Shown piece after piece: positions 1-11,400 of a stretch of DNA of 64,000 nucleotides. The DNA is taken from positions 62,001 to 126,000 of the forward strand of contig JBBHKE010000876.1 of NCBI GenBank assembly GCA_037447655.1, read 5' to 3'. The notes beneath the pieces were generated by a model. The model worked only from the letters and a program-made list of their open reading frames with translations, searched no databases and was not told the DNA's origin. The stretch's first letter is position 1, and each line of letters opens with the position of its first letter. The translations under genes and the position numbers were made by a program. The stretch comes from Zygnema cylindricum (Eukaryota; Streptophyta; Zygnematophyceae; Zygnematales; Zygnemataceae).

Positions 1-929
1 ATAAAGTGGTTAACCGTTATAAATGTGGATAGAGATTTAATAGTCACAAAGGAGAATTGGCGGGATTCCGAGAAAGGAAAAAAATAAAATGTTTATGGAG
101 TCAAACTAAAGGTTTGTTGAATGGAAACTTGAGAAAACTTTTGTACTTTTTTGTAGATTTGTAGGAAGTTTTGTACCTCTTTTGTACTTTGTTTACTGTA
201 AATAGTGTTCAAAAAAATCAGTATCATGTAGTGTATGGGCTAACCAACTCTCTCTCCCACTCTCTATGTCTCTCTTTCTTCTCTTTGCCCCCCCTCCCCT
301 TTTTTTTCCCCTTTCTCTTTTCTTTTTAACTTTTTGGTTTTGTTTCTACACCATCTTTATATTCTGTCTACTTGCTTTTCCTCTTTTGCGGTATTGTATT
401 TGATATTTTGACACTGTAATACTTTGCTATTCGATTTTTATGAGATAGTACACCACATTTTAACGATTGTAAATGAAAGTTCCTTTCGCCGTTTTTTTTT
501 TCGTCATTTTTCCTCGTTTTTTTTCACTTGTATACTTTTCGGGGAAATGCCCAATCAACAGGAACTACAGGAGAATTAACCCCAAACCACACTAACTATG
601 CTGATTTGTTATGTGCTCCTTCAACCCTTTTAACTTTGTATCTTTTTCAGTAGATGGACTGTTTTTTTGTTTCCCGTAAGTTTTGGAAAATTTGTTTACG
701 CCTTTGATGGTAGCATCATGGTTTGGGATGGTGAGTCATGACTCGCATTTAGATATCCCTTCCCTGTCTTCAAAAAAAGAATAAGCCTGTTTTAAGAAAG
801 TGCGGTGATCAACCATTTGAGTACACGGGTAGGGGAGAAAAAATTATCGGCAAGGCGAAACAGAAAATTGAACACGGAGGGAAGGAAGAAAAATGGAAAA
901 AACAATACGAAAAAACACAGTATTTACGT
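1..929. other. No gene recognised; AT- and pyrimidine-rich intergenic DNA
   Basis: I see no coding signal, RNA gene or clear repeat boundary here. The stretch around 240-330 is a CT-rich run (tctctctccc-type) followed by T-tracts. The whole interval looks like transcribed-UTR-like or decayed intergenic sequence. Confidence 0.5.
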
Positions 930-2200
930 CACCTTGCTACCTACCTGGGAAGTTGGTGCCTCATTACTTCCACAATTGTCTCCGTGTATTGTTATTGCTA
1001 CCATTATCCCTCATGTTTCGGTCAGAGTCTTCTACTTTCATCCTTCTCTTTTGAAAGCAGTTGGTTCCAGTCCTCCCCTTGCATAAGTGGATATGTTGAT
1101 TTCCCTTGTTGTGCAGTTTGTTACGCGTATCCAATAATTTTAAATGTTCCACTTTATTTCAGAGAAGGTTGTCACTGCCCATTCAATCTAAGCTTCCTGA
1201 GGCACTTCCTTTTTATTATTCACGTTCATGCTATCTCTCACAAGGGGCCCTTGGTTTTGGAGCTTCGATATTGGCTACAACTATTCTTTCCACTCCATAA
1301 TCCATACCTGTTTCATTTCACCACCGCCTTTGAGAATCGGGCGTGGCATCCTCATCCACCTTTAATCGACTCTCTCTTTTGCTCGTGCGACTGTGTCTTT
1401 TAACTGGTTGGCTTCCATTCACTTCGTTGCTCCATGAAACAAAGCTGGTGTAGGCATACAAAATCTCAGTGACACTCTTGCGACTCTTATTTATGACGGG
1501 CATTTTGTTCATCAAGTTGTTTGAGTGTAATTTTTTCCTTGTAGACTTATGTTGTCTTGCTCCATGGTGACTGTCGTATTTTTGTTAATGTTGTTTTTGG
1601 AACCCTGTGTCAATTACAATCATTCGTCAAGGGACTTGACATGTCAAAGTAACCACACGTGGCATTGCTAAAGACAAGGAGAGGGATTATGCACACCACG
1701 ATGTTACAGATTGTTTTGTTAGGATGGTGGTTGACGTGTTCGGCTGTTCGGGAGTTCTTTTGGATGAGTTCATGCGTACTTGTGGTATGAGTTAATTAGA
1801 GAGGAGCGACTTTTGAAGCCCATTTGCTTTTGTCCTTACTTTTTGTATTATTAACGTTTATCAGTCGTTTTACAACGAGTGTAAGCTTTTATCCCCTTTC
1901 AATCAGCTATCACTATTGCATATTATCGACGCGCTTCTCAACTCCTTTAGCGTGTTCCTCTAAGCATACAGGGTTTAAGGGGTTGGCTTTAGTAGATTTT
2001 CAATCATGTTTGAGTTGGGTTAAGTAGTTTTTAGTATGAGCACGCTATTTGGTTGTTATTTTTGCACTTGTTTCCCTTTTCTATGTCCTTTTTTTCGTGG
2101 CTTTTTTCGTACGTCACTTTATTTATTTCGACCATTTTTTCATTTTTTTTACTTGCATGTGTTCGTTTTTGCCTTTTTTTCTGTTAATCTCATGACGAGG
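930..2200 (+). pseudogene. Decayed non-LTR-like retroelement 3' end (copy 1)
   Basis: Between about 1553 and 1790 the plus strand encodes a broken peptide whose clearest part is KERDYAHHDVTDCF followed by VVDVFGCSGVLLDEF. It matches, position by position, the minus-strand coding segment at 17854-18384 (KERDYAHRDAMDGF, VEVFGCLSVALDEF). Sequence downstream (about 1790-2200) also matches the 3' part of that second copy, so both are ends of one retroelement family. The weakly coding sequence at 930-1550 may be the preceding part of the same polyprotein, but frames are broken and I cannot prove it. The conserved block resembles the C-terminal domain that follows reverse transcriptase in plant non-LTR-type elements; that family assignment is from memory. 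No intact reading frame remains. Confidence 0.6.
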
Positions 2201-2713
2201 GATGTCAAGCCTAGCCTTGAGAGGATTGTGAACCGAGTAGATGTGAAACTAAGAGTGGTAATAGTTAGGATAACCAATAGTCACAATGTGGAATGAAGGC
2301 CAACCACAAAGGCAAAAGTACAATAAAATCCTAAAAGGGAAAGCAAGTGCAAAATAAGGGTAAAAAAACAAAAATAAAACCGTATACACACTGAAAAGTG
2401 AAAACTATCCTTAGACAAGCCTAAGACTATGCCACACTCAAGGTCAGAACTACGAATGTCGTCTATATGCGCCGTTTGGCACTGTAGCATTAACGAAGTG
2501 GGTGGGTTTTTGACTTTTTACTATAACGAAAAGTGGAGGACTACTGTACTGTACTGTGCTGTAATTTACGGGATCCTATACGATTTCGTACCATGCCGTA
2601 CTGTTTTTATTGGAAAACAACTTTCCCGTAGATTCTACTGAGATTCCCCAAGGGTCTAAGAGCAGACATTGACTGTTCGATAATTTATGGGTCCTCATCC
2701 GCGAAAGCAATCG
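2201..2713. other. No feature seen
   Basis: No gene or bounded repeat is visible. Short runs of tactgtactgt-like sequence occur near 2540-2600. Confidence 0.4.
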
Positions 2714-2721
2714 CTTCATTC

Positions 2722-2999
2722 AATGGTTCAAAAGTAGCCGTCTTATGGTAGGCCTTTGGTAGGCGCAAGTTGTGTTATGGGCTTTTCATGTGACATTCTT
2801 AGATCGCTACGTTGATCGCTACTTTGATCAGCGACCGTCTGATGACGTTTAATTCTCTATCGATCGATGTGCAACTCAACCCGGTTACTATTTTTTTTCA
2901 TTTTGCGACCAATACAATATGGGTCTTAAGGTCATATTGTATGTTTTACATACAATAGGCATATTGTATGGGCCTACTTTCACCTACTTTTGAACTATG
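2722..2999 (-). mobile_element. J-family non-autonomous hAT-like element, short copy
   Basis: The right end reads CCTACTTTTGAACTATG and the left end is its imperfect inverse (GGTTCAAAAGTAGCC), giving terminal inverted repeats shared with the longer element at 3355-4558. A flanking CTTCATTC occurs at 2714-2721 and again at 3000-3007, an apparent 8-bp target duplication. The interior (GATCAGCGACCGTC, the ATTGTATG block, GTGCAACTCAACCC) is an inverted copy of 3380-3660. No coding capacity. Eight-base duplications fit hAT transposition; the transposase source is not in the window. Confidence 0.75.
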
Positions 3000-3354
3000 C
3001 TTCATTCGGCTCTCTACCTGGCTACCGCCCTCAAACTGTCCTCAAGAAGTATTGTAGCCATCTACAAGCCCTGTAAAATCGCTACACCTGGACGACTAAA
3101 TATGTGTCACAGTGAGATAATTAGTGTTGGGTATCGAGGACCTTTTGCCGATATTCGATATATATCGAATTTCAGGTACTCGATAATCAATATATCGCTT
3201 CGATATATTGAATACCAAAATATCGCGATATATCGCCAATATATCGCCGATACATCGTATCGCCGATATAAAAAAAAATGAAAAATTTCACAGGTCTCCA
3301 AAGTCACGTGCCTTCGGACAAGGTGACCGTAAAATCTTTGCCGAAAAGAAATAC

Positions 3355-4558
3355 CATAGTTCAAAAGTAGGTGAAAGTAGGCCCATACAATATGCCTATT
3401 GTATGTAAAACCTACAATATGACCTTAAGACCAATATTGTATTGGTCGCAAAGTGAAAAAAAATAGTAACAGGGTTGAGTTGCACATCGATCGATAGAGA
3501 ATTAAACGTCATGTCTAAATTTGAAAAACATTCGGACAAAAAAAAAAAAATCTCTGAGTTTTGAGGTTTTTTTTATTTAAACCGTCAGATTTGGACGATC
3601 GGACGGTTGCTGATCAAATGAGCGATCTAAGACGATCACATGAAAAGCCCATAACACAACTCATCCTACGCCGTGTCATTCGCAAAAAAAAAAGTCCGGC
3701 GGCGTGCGCTGTACTATGATCATACGTCATATTCGTACGTTTGTACAAGAGTGTGCACAAACGCACACACATACAGTATGCCTACTCTACGCGAGTTTTG
3801 TGCCAAGTTTTGTGCGCCTACCATAGTTGTTAAAATCGCGCTATTTTTTCCTTTTTTCCGATTAAAACGTATAATTCGTGACTTTTGAAAAAATTGAAAA
3901 AAAAACGCGATGTACTTTCTGTCCGGTAAACTGAACGGAGAATTTATGTAAAAGGTACAGCGTTTACCGTAAATTGTACGGTTTTGTACGTTAATGTACG
4001 GAATTTAACGAAAACACACGTCGCAGTTATTGGTATTTTCTATCTATTAAACTGAACAGAAAATACACGGAACATGTACGTCATTTTTCGAAAATGTACT
4101 GACAGTTTCGAAAAGAGACGTTTGAAATGTCACATTATTTGCGCGCGGTAAGTTTGAAAAATGTACGTACGTCTAATTCAATTATTTTTGAAAGAAGCCG
4201 CCATGGAATGTTGAAAATCTGTCAGGAATCTGCCTGTCAGATAGTATCAGAGAGACGGACTTTGACAAAAATATTGCGTTGGCCGAGATTTGAGCCTGGC
4301 TCAACGCTCTTCCATTATAGCATCTTTCGCGTTTGTAACGGAAAACTTACAAACTGCGATATTATTTAAAATTCATTTTTGTTTACATGTACGGAATAGT
4401 ACGGACAAAAAATAATAACGATTTTTACGATTTTTTCAAAAGGTTCAATGCTTTTGTTACGTATAATTCGTCGCGATTAAATCGTTCGCACTAAACGCCG
4501 TGAACAACTATGGCGCCTACCAAAGGCCTACCATAAAAACGCCTACTTTTGAACTATG
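3355..4558 (+). mobile_element. J: hAT-like non-autonomous element nested in H1
   Basis: Ends are CATAGTTCAAAAGTAGG at 3355 and CCTACTTTTGAACTATG-type sequence ending at 4558 (actual last bases GAACTATG). AGAAATAC flanks it at 3347-3354 and 4559-4566. The right terminus together with this flank is then tandemly repeated once more: 4559-4629 repeats the 71 bp ending in GAACTATG and is followed by another AGAAATAC at 4630-4637. The segment 3553-3821 plus 4513-4558 is nearly identical to a truncated copy at 53277-53571, which lacks the K insertion. Non-coding. Confidence 0.88.
3822..4512 (+). mobile_element. K: hAT-like element nested in J
   Basis: The ends are CATAGTTGTT (3822-3831) and AACAACTATG (4503-4512). 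The 8-bp GCGCCTAC occurs immediately on both sides (3814-3821 and 4513-4520). The related J fragment at 53.5 kb has only one copy of the corresponding site (GCGTCTAC), which is the expected pre-insertion state. The interior around 3905-4070 is similar to 6885-7020 inside H3 although their termini differ. No coding capacity. Confidence 0.9.
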
Positions 4559-5237
4559 AGAAATACGGTTTTTTCAGTTTTGTGCGCCTACCAAAGGCCT
4601 ACCATAAAAACGCCTACTTTTGAACTATGAGAAATACGGTTTTTTCCTGAAAGTCAGCAGAGTGAAGGAGATCTCTGAGGTACGTTGACGCGGTACACTT
4701 GCTAAGTACACGTACGTAATACGCATGTACGGATTTTCATACGAAAATGGTCGGTTTCCAAATCTTTGATGATTTTAGAGATTTGATCATCAACTTACAA
4801 GGAACCACTCAAATCAAAACACGTATGTAAAAACTTGTTCACAGACGATACGCGATGTCACCGAGGCCTCTGTAATACAATTTTTTTGCTGTCCGTACTA
4901 TTACAGAGACCCCCCGATGTAACCATACCCCAAATAAGTAATTATATGAATTACAAAATTTGTACTTTTTTGTCGGTTACATTTTGCGGCGTCTACCTTT
5001 AAGTCACGAAACGAAAATCACGTCGTACGTGGCGAATCAGACAATTTGTCTTTTTCGCTAAAATAACATATTATATAAAAATATAAAATATTAAATTTTT
5101 AAAAATACTATATATCGCGATGGTTTATGTTGATCCCGGTACGATATATCGAAGATTCTGCGCAATCGATATTCAATATATCGAATATCTAAATCATCGC
5201 GATATGAATTTACCCGATACCCAACACTAGAGATAAT

Positions 5238-5789
5238 AATGAATTGTTTACGCGTGGTAAAAGCCATGTGCCATAGGAAAAGGTGGACGCCAATCCGCCA
5301 AAATCCAGCAGAATCTTTGTCGGAGATATCCCGTCACGCTCCTTTTGACTTCCCTTTAACCGTCGTGGTTTGCCGCGCTTATTCGTTTAGAGAACAGGTA
5401 GTTCGGTGGGAACAAAGACATAGTGGGTACAACTTGTACAAAAATATAGTACAGTACAGCAGTACTTACCTGTACTGTACTCACGATCTGTACAACCACA
5501 TTGTAACGCAGGTACAAATCTTACTCTGCAGGGTAAAGCTCAGAACAAGACACGTAGGCGAGATCTCAGTTCGCTGGCACGACTTGATGGTAACTTGTCC
5601 TGAAAACAGCTGCCAGCACGTGTGTCTGAACTTTTGCGGGCACCCCCTGATGGAAACCCCGCCAAATTAGAGTCGTTTCTGTATTCGAATTTAGCTACAG
5701 TACATTATGCCTTTTCACCGTGACGTATAGTCGGCCACTTAGTTAAATAGTGTTGTTAACACTAACTTATGATTTCGGGTCAAAAAAGC
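5238..5789. other. No gene; fragment of a MITE-like repeat
   Basis: The part at about 5730-5789 (GGCCACTTAGTTAAATAGTG, TTATGATTTCGGGTC) matches internal sequence of the MITE at 10016-10213 and of 41822-42019, so it is probably the left piece of such an element split by H2. Nothing convincing is seen at 5238-5690. Confidence 0.5.
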
Positions 5790-5799
5790 ACTACAGCTA

Positions 5800-6339
5800 C
5801 ACCGCCAATCGCTATTAGCGTGTAGGTTTCATTAGCGTATACAAATAATTACCGTGGTGTACGCTATTTAAGAATTTGAAAATTTTGGAAAAAATCATAC
5901 ATTCTAATTGTTTGATTATGGTAATTTGGATCTTTGAAAAAAAAAATGTCGGTCGCAAACATGCTTACACTAATATAAGTTTCCGTACAAAATCTGACAA
6001 ATCGTACACAAATCGTACATTCACACGGTCAAACGCGGCTGTCGGACGAATATGTGCGAGCGGGATTTTTTACGACCTGGTTTTTTTTCCTTTTTAGAAC
6101 GCACATTCTCATGCGTCCGCGGTTACTAAAACTAATTTATTGTAATTTTTAACTTAAAAAGGTACATTTATGTACGGTCTGACACTGACCGTACACCACT
6201 CTATTTAAGAGACAACGTACTGAATATAACCCTAAATAGAATAAAGAAAAAATTAGAATAAACTACGCTATTTGAGAATAAAACAAAAAAAAAAGCGGGA
6301 CGGGATTAGCGTACACAACGCTAATAGCGATTGGCGGTG
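5800..6339. mobile_element. X: TA-target MITE inserted in the end of H2
   Basis: Perfect terminal inverted repeats of at least 21 bp begin CACCGCCAATCGCTATTAGC on the left and end with its inverse on the right. TA flanks both sides (5798-5799 and 6340-6341). The termini resemble those of the smaller MITEs described below (C-A-n-n-G...ATCGCTATTAG), so X belongs to the same broad group. Internal sequence near 6020-6120 is similar, inverted, to 49740-49920 and 53770-53970 in the duplicated unit. Non-coding. Confidence 0.85.
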
Positions 6340-6523
6340 TAGTGTTGGGTATCGGGCAAATTCATATCGCGATAATTTCAATATTCGATATATCGAATAT
6401 CGATCGAGCAGATTCCTCGATATATCGTACCGGGACCAACATAAATCATCGCGATATATATCGCAAAAAATGAATGTCTGTACAGTCATAGTACGGAAAA
6501 TCGTACGGATATTTACCCACCCA

Positions 6524-6577
6524 CCCCCCCCCCCCCCCCCCCGGGCGCGCGGGGGGGGGGGGGGGGGGGGGGGGGGG
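6524..6577. repeat. C19-GGGCGCGC-G27 palindromic tract
   Basis: Nineteen C residues are followed by GGGCGCGC and then 27 G residues. The tract can form a near-perfect hairpin or G-quadruplex on either strand. It lies at the symmetry centre of H2. Exact run lengths are likely to be unreliable in the assembly. Confidence 0.85.
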
Positions 6578-6762
6578 TTGAAAAAAATAATGAAAATTTT
6601 CATTTTTTTTATGGCTCGATATATCGCGATGATTTGGTTTTCGATATATCGAAGCGATATATCGATTATCGGGTACTTTAAATTCGATATATATCGAATA
6701 TCGGCAAAAGGTCCTCGATACCCAACACTAACTACAGCATTACAGTGATTAGATCAAATAGC

Positions 6763-7650
6763 TAGTGTTGTGTATCGGTAAAAAAAATTATCGCGATAAC
6801 ACCGATACCGATAGTTATCAGTTATCGAACGGTCAGCGGTCCCGATATATTTGTACTTTCTGTACTTTATGTCCGGAGTGCTTTCTGTCCGGTAAACTGA
6901 ACGGTAAATTTACGAGAAATGTACGGTTTTTTACGGGAAATGTACGGAATTTGACAAAAAAATACGTTGCACTTTTGTAGTACTTTTTGGGCGGTTAACT
7001 GAACATAAATTTTACGGGAACGTACGGAATTGTATTGATAAACTGATTATCATGGAACGGTAAAAAGACGGCGTACACAAAGTAAAACGGATGCAAAATA
7101 ACATTATGCGCGCCGCCGAAATCAAACGGACGACATTAAATGAGAAAATACGAGCGGACGGTCAGCGTGATCGCCGACATCTCGAAATGGCTTTTTTGGC
7201 GGCTTTTGCCAAAAAAGCCGACGGATTGACACGTGGCAGGTTTCCAGTGGATCCCAAAAAATAAAGGGACAAAGCCACGGCGTCGGATGTGAAAGGTACA
7301 TCGTTTTAACTGGAGCCGTACTAAAGTCGTACACATCTTATGCCGGCTATTGTACTTTCGGCTTGTACAAATGATCTGATTGGTGGGTACCTCAGGGGTT
7401 GTGAGTAGGGCGCTTCGGGGGAGTAAGACGTACAGTTGAGTGTACATGCAGTACAGCTATCTGTACGGCTTGTACAATTATCGCCGATAGTTATCGTTAT
7501 CGGCATTATCGCCGATAAGTCGCCGATATTATCGGCTACTTATCGGCGATAAGACCGATAACGATATATCGTACCTATATATCGATTATCGGGTCCCCGA
7601 AAAAAGGCCCATATCGGTTATCGGCAAATCCTTACCGATACACAACACTA
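6763..7650. mobile_element. H3: third hAT-like TAGTG element
   Basis: The left end is TAGTGTTGTGTATCGG at 6763 and the right end its inverse ending CAACACTA at 7650. CAAATAGC flanks it at 6755-6762 and 7651-7658, a perfect 8-bp duplication. Subterminal ATCGCCGATA-type palindromes are dense at both ends. The interior 6885-7020 (TTTCTGTCCGGTAAACTGAA) is shared with K. It is 888 bp and has no plausible transposase. Confidence 0.9.
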
Positions 7651-7658
7651 CAAATAGC

Positions 7659-8460
7659 GATGGGCGGTGGACTGTGCAGCCGCTTTTCCCCCGGTAACAT
7701 ATGAAAGTTCCATATCGGGTGAAAACCGCGGCCCATGACCGATATTAGCTGAGTTGCCAGGCGGTTTTCGATGCGATATGAAAGTCAACGGATCATGTAC
7801 CTGCTCCGATTCTATTTAAAATCACAATCTAGAGCCGGACGAAAGTGCAGGATTCTCGAACCGACGCCGTTTGCTCCTACGGCTATTATGAATCTCCGGT
7901 TGGTTGTAAGTACAAGGCTCCCGTGCTCAACTGTACCGGCCTGTCAAAGATATACACGTACATTTGGCAGCTTTCCGTACAGAGATGTTTTGTCTTGGCG
8001 TGAATAATCAACTTTGAATAATGCCAATTGAGCGTGCAGCTGGCAAGGTTCGAACTTGAATCTGAAACAGATCAACAGTGCAGACCAAGCCTTGACATTT
8101 TTTGTATATGTGAACGCGAAAAAAGTTCTTTCTTTCTCGTCCACTTCTGTGCTATGGCAGCCACGAAACCTAAATTTGCTTTCATGTAAGCCGCCACGTG
8201 GCTTCTTCTTTCTGTCCTTCTGAAGCATTCATTGCCTTGTTTCAGTTTACTTCCCCTAGGGTTCCATGGTCCCTTCTTAGGATGAAGGAAAATGTGAAGA
8301 TTTTGCAACGAGGTGTTGCCGTCTTGTGGCTGAGGGGGAGACAATAACAACGAGCCATTCGTGAGAAAGATAGGGCGCTTGTTTGTATGAGGGAACAAGA
8401 GAAGGAATAGTTTGCATCTTTTTTTTTTTACTTAATAGATTTTGTTTTTTCTATTCATAC
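7659..8460. other. Upstream region of the NLP gene
   Basis: No second gene is visible. The start (GATGGGCGGTGG at 7659) looks like the right end of a MITE that H3 interrupted. The remainder presumably holds the promoter and 5' UTR of the gene beginning at 8461, but I can point to no certain TATA box or initiator. An in-frame ATG at 8383 precedes a T-rich hydrophobic stretch and is unlikely to be the start. Confidence 0.5.
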
Positions 8461-11400
8461 ATGGCTGCCACAAGCTCTGGATTGGTTCGTCGAACGGACA
8501 ATTCTCCCGGAGAAAGTGTTCTTTTCTTCCTTCCATCTTCCAATCCTTCTCCTCCTGGTCCCTCCCTTACTTCCTGTGGCTCTCAACATTCTATGAGCAT
8601 TCCTAGAGGAGATTCCCCGTCCACGTCTGTCAAAAAATCTTCCGGAATATTCCTCGATTCAACCTCACAACATGTCTCTCTTTCCCATTCACAGTCACGA
8701 GCTTCACCTGATCAGCCCTCTCCCTCTGGATCAAATGGGACCAATCAGAGGATAGTAGGTCAGAGGATTGCAGAGACGTCCGGGATTCTGATCCGTACCG
8801 AGGGAGCCGTGCCACCTGTCATTGACTCCGGAAGTCAATCTATGGAGCAAATTCCGGGAATGCAGAATGGATCGTGGGAAATGTCACCTTTTGCCCATTC
8901 TTCTCTTTTGTTAGGCTCTCCTGCTGGTCCACATTCAGGATTGGACGAAGCCATGCTTGCAGATTTAATGGATTTTGACCAAATTCCCGACACCAATACC
9001 ATGGAGCACAGTTTACCTGATTCATGGATTGGTGAATCGCTGACCGCTTCAGACAACTTTCTCAATTTTGGATCCCCAGGCGGTTCCCTCCATACCGGTG
9101 TAGATAGTCCGAAGAGTGAATTGCCAGCTGCCTTAGCAACAAACAACAAAATGCAATTTGTAACTGGACAACCTCTTACAACTTCTTTAATTTCTGACAC
9201 TGGACAGTCGGAAAGGCAACTTGTTGGTGTTCCTGGTAGGGAGGGAGGACCTCTGGCATTAGCTAGCTGGAGCTCTCCTGGTCAAGTTTCTCAAAGAGTC
9301 TCTGGAGATGGTAACAAGATCTTGTTGAAGCCTTCCTCTCCCACTGACAGCCTGGCGGAGGTTGTGGGAGGGATACGCCGTACTCGTCTATGGCACCAGA
9401 TGGCCAAAGCTCTTTCCTACATTGGCATGGTATGCCATGTTACATATGTCGTTCTTGGAAACCAGTTCCATTTTCATGCTTTCTAGAGTCATTCTATTTT
9501 TCAAATTGTGTTTCGTGGAATTTTTTTTCCCGGTGTATTGCAGCAAACTCTAGATGTCATAGTTATCATGTCATAGTTGTCTTAGTCAGTTGTTAACTAC
9601 TGAAAAAGTATGTATCAGGGGCATTCACAATCTGCCCTAAAATTTTGTCGTCTTACAAACGCAGGAGTTGAACGTGCCCTAATAGGATGTGTTAATTCTT
9701 CTCGTGTTACTGGCAACTTTTTCCGAACCCCTAGCTTTAAGTTGATGGTTTGTTTATTCTATGGAGGGGAGGGTTGTCCCTTCAGGCCCGGGATGACTTG
9801 CTGGCCCAAATGTGGGTCCCAGATGGGAATGGGGATCGCGCCCACCTTACTACAGGAGACCAACCCTATATTGTCGGAGGTAGAAGCGCCCATCTTGGTG
9901 TGTACCGCAATATTTCCGCAAGGTGAGGATAACTAGTTTCAGACAGTTTTTTTAAATGAAAGAAGTTTTGCGTCATAGTATGCTCTTAGACAGGTAGGAA
10001 GTCACTCTTAAAATACACTTCCCATTGCTATTAGAGTTAGTGAATTATTAGCATATACGCTTCATTAGACTTAAGTACACTAAATTATGTTTTGTTACGT
10101 GGCTCGTTATGAGCCACTTAACTAAATAGTGTTATCAACACTAATGTATGATTTTGGGTCGAAAAAATACTCCCTCGAATTAGAATGATCAACTCTATTA
10201 TTGATGGGCACTGTTGTTCCAAACTCTGCGTATGTTGGTTGCAACCTTTTGACAGGTCCCTGTTGTCTGTCCCTTCCCTGAGGAACATGTGCATGGTATC
10301 TAATTGCCTTTGGAAAACTAATCTGCGGTGCATCTTTGCCTGGAAATCCATTATGCGTGAGGTGTTTAATTCAAGCTGTTATTGACCTGGGCAGGGCGTT
10401 TTCATAGACTGATATTATAATATTCAGTCATTAAAGTCAGTGTTCTATTTTCTTCAAGTCAGTTGCAGTCATTTTTTTTCTTCCTCGGGCAGCAGTGATT
10501 TATCGATGGATTTTAATGAAACAGGTACAAGTTTCCAGCAGCCTCCGATCAAGGCAAACCTGGTCTTCCTGGAAGAGTGTTCCTTTTAGGGCGTCCGGAA
10601 TGGACTCCCAATGTGCAATATTACTCGAGTGAAGAGTATCTCCGTGTCGATCATGCCCTAAGGTGTAATGTTCGCAGTACTCTGGCCACCCCTGTGTTCC
10701 AGAGTGGCTCTCGAGATGTCGTCGGTGTACTAGAGGTTGTAATGTCCGGAGAAGATGTCAAATTTGCGCCTCTCCTGGATAGTATCTGTACGGCTCTGCA
10801 GGTAGGCAAATGTCTCCTCTTCCACATCACTTTTTGCCTTGTCTTCTCGACAAAGCTGTCGCCTAGCTTGACTTTATTTTCGCACTATGTGTACTTCAGC
10901 AATTAGTTCACATTAAATTGGATACAAATGGTTGTTTGAAAATTATGTATACAGTTCTTTATAGGGTTCATTACGGTTGTAGTTCGTACTATTTACAAAA
11001 GAAACGACAGGGCACTTTGACTTTGCCGGCTTTACTGTTCCTGGTCATGAATCTCTGAATCCATCCCTGCCGAGCAGATATTTTGAGAGCAGATACGTAT
11101 CATTTTGTGTCTGCAGGTAGTCATACAGTACATGATCATGTTGGTGGTTTAAGATTGTCGACACGTGTTGGTTTTTGGTTCTAATTTTTCTTTTCTTTTT
11201 GCCATGGCAGGCTGTGGATTTGCACAGTACATTCGGATGGGCAGGTCTTCCGCGAGAGGTATTTTTCTATGTCCAGTTTCTATTAGCTTTGTTGTGACAA
11301 TTTCTGTCCGTGGGTTAGATAGAATACCCATTCTCTTCCGAAGACGTAAAATTGTTCATTACATTTGATTTTTGAGTCTTCTAAGGGAGGCCCTTTACGA

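Larger units (their letters stand above)
3122..5229. mobile_element. H1: hAT-like non-autonomous element (TAGTGTTGGGTATCG ends)
   Basis: Ends are TAGTGTTGGGTATCG at 3122 and its exact inverse CGATACCCAACACTA ending at 5229. The 8-bp sequence GAGATAAT flanks it at 3114-3121 and 5230-5237, a perfect target duplication. The TAGTG start fits the short terminal consensus of hAT elements. The subterminal regions are full of ATCGATATATCG-type palindromes. Roughly 1.2 kb of the span is a later insertion (J, 3355-4558), itself carrying K (3822-4512). No transposase reading frame is present. Confidence 0.9.
5798..6730. mobile_element. H2: second hAT-like TAGTG element, split near its first base by X
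   Basis: The right end is CGATACCCAACACTA ending at 6730, followed by ACTACAGC (6731-6738). The matching left duplication ACTACAGC is at 5790-5797 and is followed by TA. The rest of the left terminus (GTGTTGGGTATCGG) resumes at 6342. Element X (5800-6339) therefore sits in the TA that forms the first two bases of H2. Without X, H2 is about 391 bp. Its subterminal ATCGATATATCG palindromes match H1 in inverted order, and its centre is the C/G hairpin at 6524-6577. Confidence 0.88.

Noticed and set aside
4270..4325. tRNA-like sequence inside K (GGCTCAAATCT on the minus strand)
   Set aside because: A and B boxes are too close together, no cloverleaf can be drawn, and it has two mismatches to the B box.
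5239..5670. 143-codon plus-strand frame
   Set aside because: No recognisable domain, no splice context and no codon pattern; lies between transposons.
6272..6748. Frames of 111-158 codons across the C/G tract
   Set aside because: They run through poly-C/poly-G and transposon termini; low complexity and no homology.
9610..9936. 108-codon plus-strand frame between NLP exons 1 and 2
   Set aside because: The true exon 2 (9786-9922) uses another frame matching NLP proteins; this is a shadow.
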